Source of the DNA: JAAEUB01 sp964550345
GTDB taxonomy: Bacteria; Pseudomonadota; Alphaproteobacteria; Rhodobacterales; Rhodobacteraceae
Assembly: GCA_964550345.1 (NCBI GenBank)
Contig: CAZJYZ010000008.1
Location: 1-64,000 of the forward strand
DNA length: 64,000 bases
Direction: 5' to 3'
The notes below the pieces were generated by a model. That model saw only the letters and a list, made by a program, of their open reading frames with translations, ran no database searches and was not told the DNA's origin. Of this stretch, positions 1 through 9,784 are shown one piece after another (the first letter of the stretch is position 1; each line of letters begins with the position of its first letter). The translations under genes and the position numbers were made by a program.

Positions 1-177
1 TTGATCCTCCGTTTCCTAACTATAAGGGCGGACCGGTTCAAAGGGGGAGGATCAGTTTGGGGAAATAGTGTTTCCGGTACAATTTTGCCTAATTTTGGCC
101 CAAATTCGCGCGGATATGCCCGATTGGCCGGGGGTTCAGGGTTTCGAATCACAGGAAACCAGATCGCAAAACAGGGC

Positions 178-1422
178 CTAATCGCCGCTTTTCTTGACGG
201 GTGCCCCGCCCACAAAGTGGTTTTCACGCACATAGTCACACGGTGCTTCCTGCATTTGCAGATGCAAGCCGTGCCCCTCGTAAGGATGCGCGCGCGCCAG
301 ATCCTCGTTGAAGTCAATTCCCAGACCGGGCGCGGTGGGCGCGTGGATAAAGCCTTCTTCCCAGGTGATGGAGTTGTTGATCAGCGCCAGATGGAAATCT
401 CCGCCTTTCAGGATCGTCTCTGCCATCAACAGGTTAGGGATATTCGCCGCCAGCTGAATATTCGCTGCCCATTCTATCGGCCCGGCATAAAGATGCGGCG
501 CCATTTGCGCATTATGCGCCTCGGCCAGCGCCGCGATTTTCTTGGTCTCCAAAATACCACCCGATCGCCCTAAGGCCGGTTGCAGTATCTCGGCCGCCCC
601 CGCGCGCAGAACTGCCCCAAATTCGGCCTTGGTGGTCAGGCGTTCCCCTGTTGCAACGGGGATCGAGGTGGCATGTGCCACCTTTGCCATTGCCTCGATG
701 TTATCCGGCGGAACCGGTTCTTCGAACCAAAGCGGGTCATAGGGTTCCAATGCCTGCGCCAGCCGGATCGCGCCTGCCGTCGAAAATTGTCCATGTGTGC
801 CAAACAGCAGGTCGGCCCTGTCGCCAACAGCCGCGCGGATGGCTTTGCAGAATGCCGCTGAACGGGAAATATCCATCATAGAGGGCATATGCCCGCCGCG
901 AATTGTATATGGCCCAGCCGGGTCGAATTTGACCGCTGTAAAGCCCTGCCGCACCATTTCAGCCGCACTTTCCGCCGCCAGTTCCGGTGAGGTCCAGAAA
1001 TCGTGTGTATCCTGATGCTCCAGCGGGTAGATATAGGTGTAGGACCTGATGCGTTCGTTCATCTTCCCGCCAAGCAGGGCGTAGACCGGGCGCTCATGGG
1101 CCTTGCCGAGGATGTCCCAGCAGGCAATCTCAAGCCCGGAAAACGCCCCCATAACCGTCAGGTCCGGACGTTGCGTGAAGCCCGCAGAATAGGCGCGGCG
1201 GAACATCAGCTCTATATTTTCGGGGTTTTCGCCCTGCATATGGCGCTCAAACACGTCCAAAAGGACGGCGCGCATGGCCTCTGGTCCAACCGACGCCGCA
1301 TAAACCTCGCCCCAACCGACAATGCCGTTATCCGTGGTCACTTTGACAAATATCCAGTATCGCCCGCCCCAGCCCGGAGCCGGCGGGGCGGTGACGATGA
1401 TGTCGAGGTCTTTCAGTTTCAA
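178..1422 (-). CDS. Mandelate racemase / muconate lactonizing enzyme family protein (sugar-acid dehydratase-like)
   Basis: Enolase-superfamily enzyme of 414 residues that probably removes water from a sugar acid in the cytoplasm. An N-terminal lid domain (about 1-125) precedes the barrel. Visible barrel landmarks are KFDPAG near 165, FGTHGQ near 208, the metal-site segment WFEEP near 232, ATGER near 257 and APHLY near 308. The frame stays open further upstream, but I place the start at a TTG at 1422 because GAGGAGA lies just before it and the family N-terminus fits there. The alcohol dehydrogenase gene lies 56 bases upstream on the same strand, suggesting a shared catabolic operon. The substrate cannot be read from sequence; galactonate, gluconate or another aldonate are all possible. 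Confidence 0.85.
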   Translation of the reverse strand: MKLKDLDIIVTAPPAPGWGGRYWIFVKVTTDNGIVGWGEVYAASVGPEAMRAVLLDVFERHMQGENPENIELMFRRAYSAGFTQRPDLTVMGAFSGLEIACWDILGKAHERPVYALLGGKMNERIRSYTYIYPLEHQDTHDFWTSPELAAESAAEMVRQGFTAVKFDPAGPYTIRGGHMPSMMDISRSAAFCKAIRAAVGDRADLLFGTHGQFSTAGAIRLAQALEPYDPLWFEEPVPPDNIEAMAKVAHATSIPVATGERLTTKAEFGAVLRAGAAEILQPALGRSGGILETKKIAALAEAHNAQMAPHLYAGPIEWAANIQLAANIPNLLMAETILKGGDFHLALINNSITWEEGFIHAPTAPGLGIDFNEDLARAHPYEGHGLHLQMQEAPCDYVRENHFVGGAPVKKSGD

Positions 1423-1478
1423 ATCTGTCTCCTCAGGTAACGGACGAAGAAGTCCGCCGGGGGCCAATACGTTTTCGG

Positions 1479-2564
1479 CTAAAACACGATCACATTGCGT
1501 CGGGCGTGCCCCGCCTTGGTGTCGGCAATAGCTTCGTTGATCTGATCAAGCGACCAACGCCCGGAAATAAGTTCATCCAGTTTCAGCCGCCCTTGTTGGT
1601 ACAGGTCGACCATCCAGGGAATATCGCGGGCAATGACAACGTCACCCATTTTGGTGCCAAGCAGGCCTTGCGAAACCGCCGCCATCATTACCGGCTCATA
1701 GGTGGCTTTCGCGCCAGAATGGGGCATGCCAACCATGATCACATTACCGCCGCGTGCCAGATATCGCGGGGCCACATCATAGGCGGGAATGGCCCCGACG
1801 GTGACAAATACCGCATCCGCCATGCGCCCACCGGTGATTTTTCGCACTTCGCGCCATGGGGCGCTGCCACTGGCCAGAACACCATGGGTGGCGCCAAAAT
1901 CCTTTGCCGCTTCCAGCTTGTCCTCATTCATGTCCACCGCGATGATGTTTGCCGCCCCGGCGATGCGCGCGCCCTGAATAGAGTTCAGCCCAACGCCGCC
2001 CGCGCCGATCACCACGGCGTTTTGCCCGGCACGCAGTCCGGCCGTGTTGACCACGGCGCCGATGCCCGTGATCACCCCACAGGCCAGCATCGAGGCCGCG
2101 TCCATCGCCATGCCCTCGGGCAGTCTCACCACCTGAGAATGGTCCACCACGACCTTTTCGGCAAAGGCTCCGCAGGCCATGGCCTGATGCAACAGACCGC
2201 CTTCCGTTGTCGTAATCGGCCCCTTGTCGCCGTCATGCCCGGTTTCACAGGTCACCGGGCTGCCCGAGGCGCAGGGCACACAGGAACCACAGGACCGGAT
2301 CAGGGTCACGACCACCGGGTCGCCTTCTTTCAGCCCCCGAATGTTTGCGCCAAGGCCCGTGACGCGTCCCGCAGCCTCGTGGCCATAAACAGCGGGCAGG
2401 GTGCCACCCCAGGCGCCCTCTGCATAGGATATATCGCTGTGGCAAACGGCGACCGCATCCAGCGTCACTTCCACCTCGCCAGCTTGAGGCGCACGCAGGT
2501 CAATTTCTTCGATCACCAAGGGTGCGTTAAATTCGTGACATACCGCGGCTTTGATACGGGCCAT
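1479..2564 (-). CDS. Zinc-dependent alcohol dehydrogenase (MDR superfamily)
   Basis: NAD(P)-dependent medium-chain dehydrogenase of 361 residues. CHSD near 41 and GHEAAGRV near 62 carry catalytic-zinc ligands. The structural-zinc lobe CGSCVPCASGSPVTC near 91 has all four cysteines with family spacing. A Rossmann motif GAGGVGLNSIQ lies near 188. It resembles the class III / aryl-alcohol group, but the real substrate is unknown. It is followed on the same strand by the enolase-superfamily gene, so oxidation of a sugar or polyol followed by dehydration is a reasonable guess. The ATG at 2564 has a GGGAGG ribosome site upstream. Confidence 0.88.
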   Translation of the reverse strand: MARIKAAVCHEFNAPLVIEEIDLRAPQAGEVEVTLDAVAVCHSDISYAEGAWGGTLPAVYGHEAAGRVTGLGANIRGLKEGDPVVVTLIRSCGSCVPCASGSPVTCETGHDGDKGPITTTEGGLLHQAMACGAFAEKVVVDHSQVVRLPEGMAMDAASMLACGVITGIGAVVNTAGLRAGQNAVVIGAGGVGLNSIQGARIAGAANIIAVDMNEDKLEAAKDFGATHGVLASGSAPWREVRKITGGRMADAVFVTVGAIPAYDVAPRYLARGGNVIMVGMPHSGAKATYEPVMMAAVSQGLLGTKMGDVVIARDIPWMVDLYQQGRLKLDELISGRWSLDQINEAIADTKAGHARRNVIVF

Positions 2565-2637
2565 GATCCCCTCCCATTTTCTGGCAGGAGGTCACGGGGC
2601 GCGCGAAAGGGCAAGTCTAAAAGCGACCCGCGCCGGG

Positions 2638-3846
2638 TTAATTTCGCATGGCGTTACGATTTCCAAGGAAAATGACGGCGCTGAGCAGGGTCAGGCCCAA
2701 TGATAGAACAAATGGTGCGGTTGGCAGGAAGAAGGCGGAGGTTGGGGCGGTGAAATAGGCGAAGCTCTGGGTCATCATCATTGGCGAGACGATCAGTGCC
2801 AGCGCTCCCAGCGAGGTCAGAAGCCCCTGCAGCTCCCCTTGCTGATCGTCACCGGTAGCGCGCGACATAAGCCCTTGTACGGACGGGCCGGTCATCGCCC
2901 CTAATGCCATGATCGGTGTCAGGGCCAATATCACCCAGCCGTTGGGAATGAGGATGATGCCCAGAAATCCTATGAAGTTGAAACTCAGGCCAAGAACCAC
3001 TGTGCGCCTTTCGCCCAGGCGTCTGACGACTTTCCGCAGCAGCACCCCCTGGACCAGCGCCATCGACAGGCCGAAAACCGCAAGTGATACGCCGGTCATA
3101 GCTGCATCCCAGCCAAAGCGAGCTTGGGTGAAGTAGCTCCAGACGGCGGGGTAAACTGCGAAAGTGACACTATAGGTGAAGCTCAGCAGCAGCAGGCGTT
3201 TCAAGCCCGGCAAATGGGCGACAGCGCGCAAGGCCCCAAACGGGTTGGCCCGCGACCATTTGAAAACACGTCTGGTGGCATCTGTTACGGTTTCCGGCAG
3301 GATCAATGCTCCCAGGGCAAAATTTCCAGCGGCCAGCGCTGCGGCGGCGTAAAACGGCGCGCGCGGTCCAAATGTTCCTAACAACCCGCCAATCAGCGGC
3401 CCTATCACAAAGCCCAGCCCCAGCCCGGCACCGATCAACCCGAAATTTGCGGCCTTTTCTTCGGGTTTTGAGATGTCCGCCATATAGGCACCAGCGGTTG
3501 ATTGCGTGGCCGAGGTGATACCGCTTACGACCCGCCCGACAATTAGCAGCCAGATCGCACCCGCCAGTGCCATGACCAGATAGCCGCCAGACATGACAAA
3601 AAGGGATGTCAGCAATACCGGGCGACGTCCAAAACGATCAGAAAGGCTGCCAAGAAACGGGCCAAACAGAAATTGCATAATGGCAAAGGACGCAGCCAAA
3701 ACCCCGCCCCATTTTGCAGCATTTGCCAAATCACCGCCTGTAACATCGCGGATAAGGTCCGGCATCACCGGCATGATCAGACCGATGCCCATACCGTCAA
3801 TCACAACTGTCAGAAATATGAAGAGCACGGGAAGGCGGTTGCTCAT
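2638..3846 (-). CDS. TetA-like MFS efflux transporter
   Basis: Major facilitator of 402 residues with about twelve membrane segments, in the TCR/Tet drug:proton antiporter group. The loop 2-3 signature GSLSDRFGRRPVLL near 65 and GRVVSG near 107 are intact. The N-terminus matches the TetA type, with a DGMGIGLIMPVMP stretch in helix 1. Members of this group export tetracyclines, but many chromosomal ones have other or unknown substrates, so resistance should not be assumed. No TetR-type repressor is adjacent. The 255 bases between this start and proC hold no gene that I can see. Confidence 0.85.
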   Translation of the reverse strand: MSNRLPVLFIFLTVVIDGMGIGLIMPVMPDLIRDVTGGDLANAAKWGGVLAASFAIMQFLFGPFLGSLSDRFGRRPVLLTSLFVMSGGYLVMALAGAIWLLIVGRVVSGITSATQSTAGAYMADISKPEEKAANFGLIGAGLGLGFVIGPLIGGLLGTFGPRAPFYAAAALAAGNFALGALILPETVTDATRRVFKWSRANPFGALRAVAHLPGLKRLLLLSFTYSVTFAVYPAVWSYFTQARFGWDAAMTGVSLAVFGLSMALVQGVLLRKVVRRLGERRTVVLGLSFNFIGFLGIILIPNGWVILALTPIMALGAMTGPSVQGLMSRATGDDQQGELQGLLTSLGALALIVSPMMMTQSFAYFTAPTSAFFLPTAPFVLSLGLTLLSAVIFLGNRNAMRN

Positions 3847-4101
3847 GCTGGAAAAACCTTAAAATAAATAACGTTGTGAACCATCATAACCACGTAAGGG
3901 CTTTGGTGGTGACTTCAAGTTGTCTGAGGCGCGGATATTTTCCGGCGCGCACGCGTTAACTGCCTTCCATATTCAGCCTTTCAACCACCGTCAGACGCTT
4001 TGCCCCGGAAAATCTTCCATCAACTTAAAGCATGCCATGCACGGGGTTTAACAATGGAATTTTGCGCATTAACCTTGCGCGGATAGACAAAGGAATTGGG
4101 T

Positions 4102-4925
<824 letters not shown>

Positions 4926-4929
<4 letters not shown>

Positions 4930-5264
4930 GCGATTTAACTTTTGATGACTTCCTGAAAGTCGATATCCGCAAAGGTACTGTGACCGCTGCCGAACCTTAC
5001 CCCGAAGCCCGCAAACCCGCGATCAAACTCTGGGTCGATTTTGGCGGTGAACTTGGAGTCAAGAAAAGCTCGGCCCAGCTTGTGGCGCATTATACGCCTG
5101 AGGAACTGGTGGGAAAACAGGTGATGGCCGTGGTTAATTTTCCGCCCCGCCAGATCGGAAAATTCATGTCCGAAATACTGGTTCTGGGCGTGCCTGACGG
5201 GGAAGGTGAGGTCGTTTTGTTAACCCCGGACAAACAGGTGCCAGACGGCGGGAGGCTATATTGA
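4926..5264 (+). CDS. CsaA-like tRNA-binding protein
   Basis: Small protein of 112 residues made of one tRNA-binding OB fold, like CsaA and the C-terminal domain of methionyl-tRNA synthetase. The characteristic DFLKVDIRKGTV opening and the FPPRQIGKFMSEILVLG block near 76 are present. CsaA has been described as a secretion-related chaperone and as a tRNA binder, so the cellular role is open. The GTG start at 4926 overlaps the proC stop, and the last base of its own stop codon is the first base of the next ATG. Confidence 0.88.
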
Positions 5265-6214
5265 TGCAAAAAATTCTGATCACCCGCCCTTTGCCTGAAC
5301 CGGTACTGGCAAGGGCACGCGCCGGGTTTAACGTGGATGTCCGCGCCTCCACCCTGCCCACGAGTCGCGAGGAATTACAAGCGGCCTTGCGCGACTACGA
5401 CGCGGTATTGCCAACTCTGGGGGACACGTTTTCGCCTGAGGTGATTGGCAATGCGCCGGTGCGATGCAAGCTTCTGGCAAATTTCGGTGTGGGCTATAAT
5501 CATATTGACGTAAAGGCGGCGCGCGACGCTGGTATCGCCGTCAGCAACACGCCCGGCGCGGTAACAGATGCCACCGCTGACTTGGCCATGACCCTGATCC
5601 TGATGACTGCGCGCCGCGCGGGCGAAGGCGAACGCATGGTTAGGGCTGGTGCATGGCAGGGCTGGCACCCGACCCAACTTCTGGGAATGCATATCAGCGG
5701 CAAGGTGGTGGGCATTATCGGCATGGGTCGGATCGGTCAGGCGATTGCCCGACGTTGTCATTATGGGTTCGGCATGGATGTGGTCTATTACAACCGTTCC
5801 CCGAAAGAGGTGGAACACCCCGCGCGGCAATTAGAGAGCATTGCCGAGGTTGCGCAGGCGGCGGATATCGTTGTCGTGGCTTTACCCGGCGCGACAGACA
5901 CGCACCACAAGGTCGGCGCGGAATGTTTCGATGCCATGCAGCCACAGGCTATTTTCGTTAATATCGCCCGCGGCGACATCGTGGATGAGGCGTCCCTGAT
6001 CGCCGCCTTACAGGCCGGAAAAATCGCTGGGGCCGGGCTGGATGTCTATGAATTTGAACCCAAAGTGCCGGACGCCCTGAAAGCGATGGAGAACGTCACC
6101 CTGCTGCCACATCTTGGCACCAACGCGCTCGAAGTGCGCACCAATATGGGCATGATGGCAGTTGAAAACCTTGAGGCGTTCTTTGAGGGTAAGGGGTTGG
6201 TAAACCCCGTTTAA
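5264..6214 (+). CDS. D-isomer-specific 2-hydroxyacid dehydrogenase (glyoxylate/hydroxypyruvate reductase-like)
   Basis: NAD(P)H-dependent 2-ketoacid reductase of 316 residues. Landmarks are ANFGVGYNHID near 73, the nucleotide-binding GIIGMGRIGQAIARR near 150, FVNIARGDIVDE near 237 with the catalytic Arg, the catalytic Glu in YEFEPKVP near 265, and LLPHLGT near 285 with the catalytic His. It fits the glyoxylate/hydroxypyruvate reductase branch rather than SerA, because there is no ACT domain. I chose the ATG at 5264, with GGGAGG upstream, over the TTG one codon earlier. It is probably cotranscribed with proC and the tRNA-binding gene. Confidence 0.9.
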   Translation: MQKILITRPLPEPVLARARAGFNVDVRASTLPTSREELQAALRDYDAVLPTLGDTFSPEVIGNAPVRCKLLANFGVGYNHIDVKAARDAGIAVSNTPGAVTDATADLAMTLILMTARRAGEGERMVRAGAWQGWHPTQLLGMHISGKVVGIIGMGRIGQAIARRCHYGFGMDVVYYNRSPKEVEHPARQLESIAEVAQAADIVVVALPGATDTHHKVGAECFDAMQPQAIFVNIARGDIVDEASLIAALQAGKIAGAGLDVYEFEPKVPDALKAMENVTLLPHLGTNALEVRTNMGMMAVENLEAFFEGKGLVNPV

Positions 6215-6242
6215 TGCCGGACATCAGGAAAGCTGGCGGGTC

Positions 6243-6833
6243 TCACCCGTCACTCTCGTCCCCCACGGCCTCGCGCCAGTGGCGTCTGCACAGGGACACA
6301 TAGGTCTCATTGCCGCCGATCTGCACTTGCTCGCCGGCGGTCAAGGCCCGGCCCTTATCGTCTTGACGTACCACCATTGTGGCTTTTTTCCCGCAATGGC
6401 AGATCGTACGCGCCTCGCGCATTTCGTCGGCCAGTGCCAGCAATTTGGCCGAACCGGGGAAGAGGTTGCCCTGAAAGTCCACCCGCAGCCCGTAGCACAT
6501 GATTGGCACATGCAAGTCATCCACCGCGCGTGCCAATTGCCAGACCTGATCGGGGCTCAGAAATTGGGCTTCGTCAATGAAGACGCAGGCGCAGGGGCCT
6601 TCCTCAAGGCGCGCCTTAATTTTGAGGAAAATGTTTTCCCCATCCTCAAACGTATCTGCGTCCTTGCCAATCCCGATACGGCTGGCAATGCGGGCCTCTC
6701 CCGCCCGGTTATCCAGCCGGGCTGTTAGCAGATAGGTCTGCATACCGCGTTCGTGGTAATTATGCGCCGCCTGCAAAAGCAGCGTCGATTTGCCCGCATT
6801 CATGGTGGAGTAGTGGAAATATAATTTGGCCAT
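6243..6833 (-). CDS. tdk: Thymidine kinase
   Basis: Type II thymidine kinase of 196 residues that phosphorylates thymidine in the salvage pathway. The P-loop motif MNAGKST is near 11, the Walker-B-like FIDEAQFL near 87, and a C-terminal zinc and lasso region contains CHCGKK near 145 and a later cysteine in SLCRRH. Length and order of motifs are typical of the tetrameric bacterial enzyme. It ends 28 bases past the end of the convergent plus-strand dehydrogenase gene, with no clear terminator between them. Confidence 0.95.
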   Translation of the reverse strand: MAKLYFHYSTMNAGKSTLLLQAAHNYHERGMQTYLLTARLDNRAGEARIASRIGIGKDADTFEDGENIFLKIKARLEEGPCACVFIDEAQFLSPDQVWQLARAVDDLHVPIMCYGLRVDFQGNLFPGSAKLLALADEMREARTICHCGKKATMVVRQDDKGRALTAGEQVQIGGNETYVSLCRRHWREAVGDESDG

Positions 6834-6895
6834 GCTCTGAATTACCCAGCAACTCCGCCGGGATCAATGGCTTTCATCCAAGAGGTGGCGGTGGC

Positions 6896-7258
6896 CTAAA
6901 ATATCATCCCGGCAAGCAACACAATCCAGGCCACGCCCACTGCAATGGCGGTAACTGCCACCGCCGCACTGGCAAGATCCTTGGCCTGGCGCGCCATTTC
7001 ATGTTGCTCGGTCGAGATGTAGTCAATCGCACGCTCGATGGCGGTATTCATCAATTCGGCCGCCAGTACCAATACCCCCAGCGCAAGGATCAGGGCGCGC
7101 TCGCCCGGTTCCAACGGCAGCCAGAGCGCCAGTCCCGCCGAGATCACATTGGCCGCAGTCCATTGTTTCAGAGAATGTTCATTTCGCCAGCATTCCATCC
7201 ACCCGGCCCAGGACCATTTCGAGCGTTGGACGATGCGGCTCCACTCACGTTTCAGCAT
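6896..7258 (-). CDS. dgkA: Diacylglycerol kinase (DgkA family), copy 1
   Basis: Integral membrane lipid kinase of 120 residues with three predicted membrane helices. The family signature is intact: AAELMNTAIERAID near 66 followed by the AKDLASAAV block near 91. In E. coli the enzyme recycles diacylglycerol from membrane-derived oligosaccharide synthesis. The N-terminal W-rich stretch before NEHS resembles that enzyme. The start overlaps the end of the upstream yigZ-like gene by 14 bases. A second, more divergent family member lies at 14795-15139, so the two may act on different lipids. Confidence 0.9.
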   Translation of the reverse strand: MLKREWSRIVQRSKWSWAGWMECWRNEHSLKQWTAANVISAGLALWLPLEPGERALILALGVLVLAAELMNTAIERAIDYISTEQHEMARQAKDLASAAVAVTAIAVGVAWIVLLAGMIF

Positions 7259-7631
7259 GGCGGCTTTTTCCCGTTTCGAGCCCCTTGGCGTGGCTCAGAT
7301 AATAATCAACCGCGTCTTGCACCCGGCGAAAGCGGTCGCCCCCCAGTTTCACACCACCATACCAGCGGGTGACAACGATGATGTGGCCCTCAAGCCCCTC
7401 ACGTTCCAGCATACGCAGGATGACCATGCCCGCCCCGGCCTCTCCATCATCGCCCTTTGCCGGCCCGTCCTTTAGCCGCGCTGCCCAGGTATTGTGGGTG
7501 GCGCGGGCAAACTTCTTGTGACGTGTCAGTTGGGCCAAAAACACCTTGATGTCGTCGCGTGACGTCACCGGGCCGCCTGAAACGGCGTATTTTGACCCCC
7601 TGTCGGTGAGTATTCCGGTAAATTGCTGCAT
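7245..7631 (-). CDS. IMPACT/YigZ family protein (UPF0029 N-terminal domain)
   Basis: Protein of 128 residues matching the N-terminal domain of YigZ/IMPACT. The signature HNTWAARL with DGEAGAGMVILRML and VVTRWYGGVKLG is clear. It lacks the C-terminal DUF1949 domain of full-length YigZ (about 200 residues), so this is a short form. The molecular function in bacteria is not settled. The open frame extends to 7802, but ATG 7631 has AAAGGGG just upstream and the homology begins there. It overlaps dgkA downstream. The 215 bases before it contain nothing that I recognise. Confidence 0.85.
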   Translation of the reverse strand: MQQFTGILTDRGSKYAVSGGPVTSRDDIKVFLAQLTRHKKFARATHNTWAARLKDGPAKGDDGEAGAGMVILRMLEREGLEGHIIVVTRWYGGVKLGGDRFRRVQDAVDYYLSHAKGLETGKSRHAET

Positions 7632-7846
7632 CCCACCCCTTTCGGCGCGAGTATAACCGGCTTGTCGGGCAGAGCAACGGGGCAGCGGGGCATGCTGAAT
7701 GGCGTTACCCGCGAATGCTTGCACCAAAGCGATCCAATGGAGTACCGCACCCGCCCTTGGGGGCGAAACGGACGCTGTCCGTCGCAGGCGGCGGACCGAC
7801 ATACCAATTTATCCGCAGGCCTTGGCAAAGATTTCTCCTGCCGACG

Positions 7847-9217
7847 CTAATAGGAATATTCCGAATAAACCCGCTTGATATCGCCATTCCAGTCGCCGTG
7901 GTAATGCTCCAGCAGTTCATCTGCCGGGTTTTTACCGTCTTCGACGCTGTCTTCCATAGCATTCAGGAAATGGCGTTCATCCGGCACCATGCCATTGAAA
8001 CCGGGGCGTGCACGGGCACGCAGGCCGGATTTGGCAATGGCCAGCACTTCACAGGCAAGGTCCTGCATTTTGACGCCGTTCACGCTGGCCTGCAGCCCTT
8101 CAACCGATGCGGCAATGCGCAGGTTTTCCCGTGTGCTGGCGTCCCAGCCTTTGACCAGATCCCATGCTGCATCCAGTGCACCCTGGTCATAGAGCAGACC
8201 CACCCACAGGCCAGGCAGGGAACAGATGCGCCGCCACGGCCCGGCGTCAGCACCGCGCATCTCCATATATTGCTTGATGCGTACTTCGGGGAAAATCGTG
8301 GTCAGGTGGTCGGCCCAGTCGCTGAGCGTTGGCACCTCACCGGGCAGGGCAGGTAGTTTGCCTTTCATGAAGTCGCGGAAAGACTGGCCCAAAGCGTTAA
8401 TATATTTACCGTCGCGGTAAACGAAATACATCGGTACATCGAGCGCATAATCGACATAACGCTGAAAGCCCATGCCGTCCTCAAACACAAACGGCAACAT
8501 GCCGGTGCGCGCCGGGTCAAGGTCGCGCCAGATCCGGCTGCGCCATGATTTATGCCCGTTAACCTTACCCTCAAAGAACGGTGAATTGCCAAACAGGGCG
8601 GTGGCCAGAGGTTGCAGGGCCAGACCGACACGGAACTTCTTGATCATGTCCGCCTCGGACCCGAAATCGAGGTTCACCTGCACCGTGCAGGTGCGGTACA
8701 TCATCTGTTTGCCGTGGGTGCCGACTTTATCCATATAGTTCGTCATCAGCTTGTAGCGCCCTTTGGGCATGACCGGCATCTCTTCATGGGTCCATTCCGG
8801 GGCAGCCCCCAGCCCGATGAAGCGCGCGCCAATGGCATCCGCCACGGTCTGCACTTCGCGCAAATGCACATTCAACTCGTCACAGGTCTGGTGGATGTTC
8901 TCCAGCGGTGCGCCGGATAATTCCAACTGCCCTCCCGGCTCAAGGCTGACATTGGCGCCGTTCAGCTCCAGCCCAATAATATTGTCGCCTTCATAAAGCG
9001 GCTTCCAGCCATACTGATCGCGCAGGCCTTCCAGCACCGCCTTGATCGAGCGTTCGCCTTCATAGGGCAGGGGCTTGAGCGTATCTTTGCAATAGCCAAA
9101 TTTTTCATGCTCGGTGCCTATGCGCCAGTCTTCCGGTGGTTTGCACCCGGCTTCCAGATATTCTGCCAGCTGATTGGGATGTTCGATCGGCCCGCCGCCG
9201 GATTGAGGAATGGACAT
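7847..9217 (-). CDS. gshA: Glutamate-cysteine ligase
   Basis: First step of glutathione synthesis: ATP-dependent joining of glutamate and cysteine in the cytoplasm. The 456-residue length and the sequence (IGTEHEKFGY near 33, EPGGQLELSG near 92, MYRTCTVQVNLDF near 174, MEMRGADAG near 320) mark the plant/alphaproteobacterial type rather than the E. coli type. The start has AGGAG upstream. It is the last gene of the rsmE-GNAT-membrane protein-gshA run on the minus strand. In plants this enzyme type is redox-regulated by disulfides; cysteines are present here, but I cannot assign a switch. Confidence 0.95.
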   Translation of the reverse strand: MSIPQSGGGPIEHPNQLAEYLEAGCKPPEDWRIGTEHEKFGYCKDTLKPLPYEGERSIKAVLEGLRDQYGWKPLYEGDNIIGLELNGANVSLEPGGQLELSGAPLENIHQTCDELNVHLREVQTVADAIGARFIGLGAAPEWTHEEMPVMPKGRYKLMTNYMDKVGTHGKQMMYRTCTVQVNLDFGSEADMIKKFRVGLALQPLATALFGNSPFFEGKVNGHKSWRSRIWRDLDPARTGMLPFVFEDGMGFQRYVDYALDVPMYFVYRDGKYINALGQSFRDFMKGKLPALPGEVPTLSDWADHLTTIFPEVRIKQYMEMRGADAGPWRRICSLPGLWVGLLYDQGALDAAWDLVKGWDASTRENLRIAASVEGLQASVNGVKMQDLACEVLAIAKSGLRARARPGFNGMVPDERHFLNAMEDSVEDGKNPADELLEHYHGDWNGDIKRVYSEYSY

Positions 9218-9271
9218 GGTCGCTCCTGTTTCGCATATCTAAGTGAGAGGTGGGCGGATTTCGCGCCAGTG

Positions 9272-9784
9272 TCAATGCAGCTTTTGCACCTGTTTTTGCC
9301 AAATCACGATGGTTTTATCAGGGCGCGAACCACTTGCGCGGATGGCGGCTTGCATGTCGATGCCTTTGAGCACGGCCAGCGCGTCAAACAATGCCTCGGT
9401 GCCTTCGGCGCTGGCAGGGATCACCAGTTCCTCACCAAAAGCTCGAAACCGCCAGACCGGCAGGCCAGCGCGGTCCGGGCCAATCTCGACCTTCGACAAG
9501 GCGTCAAGCGAGATAAAGCCGCCGCCAACCGGGGCCAGATAGGTGATCTGGCGTTCATCCAGCTGCACCACGCCCAAACCCCCGTGGCCAGCGCGAAAAC
9601 GGGCACGCTGAATGCCTGCCCATGTATAGGCAAGGCCGATGGCAAGGATGACAACGGACAGCCAGCGCAGAATACCAAAGGAGGTGACCAGCCAGTAAAG
9701 GCCCAAAAGCGCGACCGCGCCGCCGATGATCGCCTCGCGCCAGCGTTTCAGATTTTCGCGTGCTTCGGGGCGGATGAAATTCAT
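9272..9784 (-). CDS. Hypothetical membrane protein
   Basis: Protein of 170 residues that I do not assign to a named family. Two adjacent hydrophobic segments lie at about 19-35 and 38-52. A soluble C-terminal part follows, with VQLDERQITYLAP near 76 and SLDALSKVEIGP near 95 and alternating strands that look like a PH-type or similar small beta domain. The ATG at 9784 overlaps the stop of the upstream GNAT gene (ATGA), so it is probably in that operon. The frame continues upstream without a better ribosome site. Confidence 0.75.
   Translation of the reverse strand: MNFIRPEARENLKRWREAIIGGAVALLGLYWLVTSFGILRWLSVVILAIGLAYTWAGIQRARFRAGHGGLGVVQLDERQITYLAPVGGGFISLDALSKVEIGPDRAGLPVWRFRAFGEELVIPASAEGTEALFDALAVLKGIDMQAAIRASGSRPDKTIVIWQKQVQKLH

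Noticed and set aside
1..177. Left edge of the window
   Set aside because: A frame opening at base 1 runs antisense into the enolase-superfamily gene. I see no gene or RNA structure in these 177 bases.
1506..2675. 389-residue open frame antisense to the alcohol dehydrogenase
   Set aside because: It is fully explained by the dehydrogenase on the minus strand; composition is rich in Arg, His and Gly as in shadow frames.
2638..3846. Tetracycline resistance gene
   Set aside because: The TetA-like fold is clear, but chromosomal context, no TetR gene and no mobile element make the resistance label unsafe.
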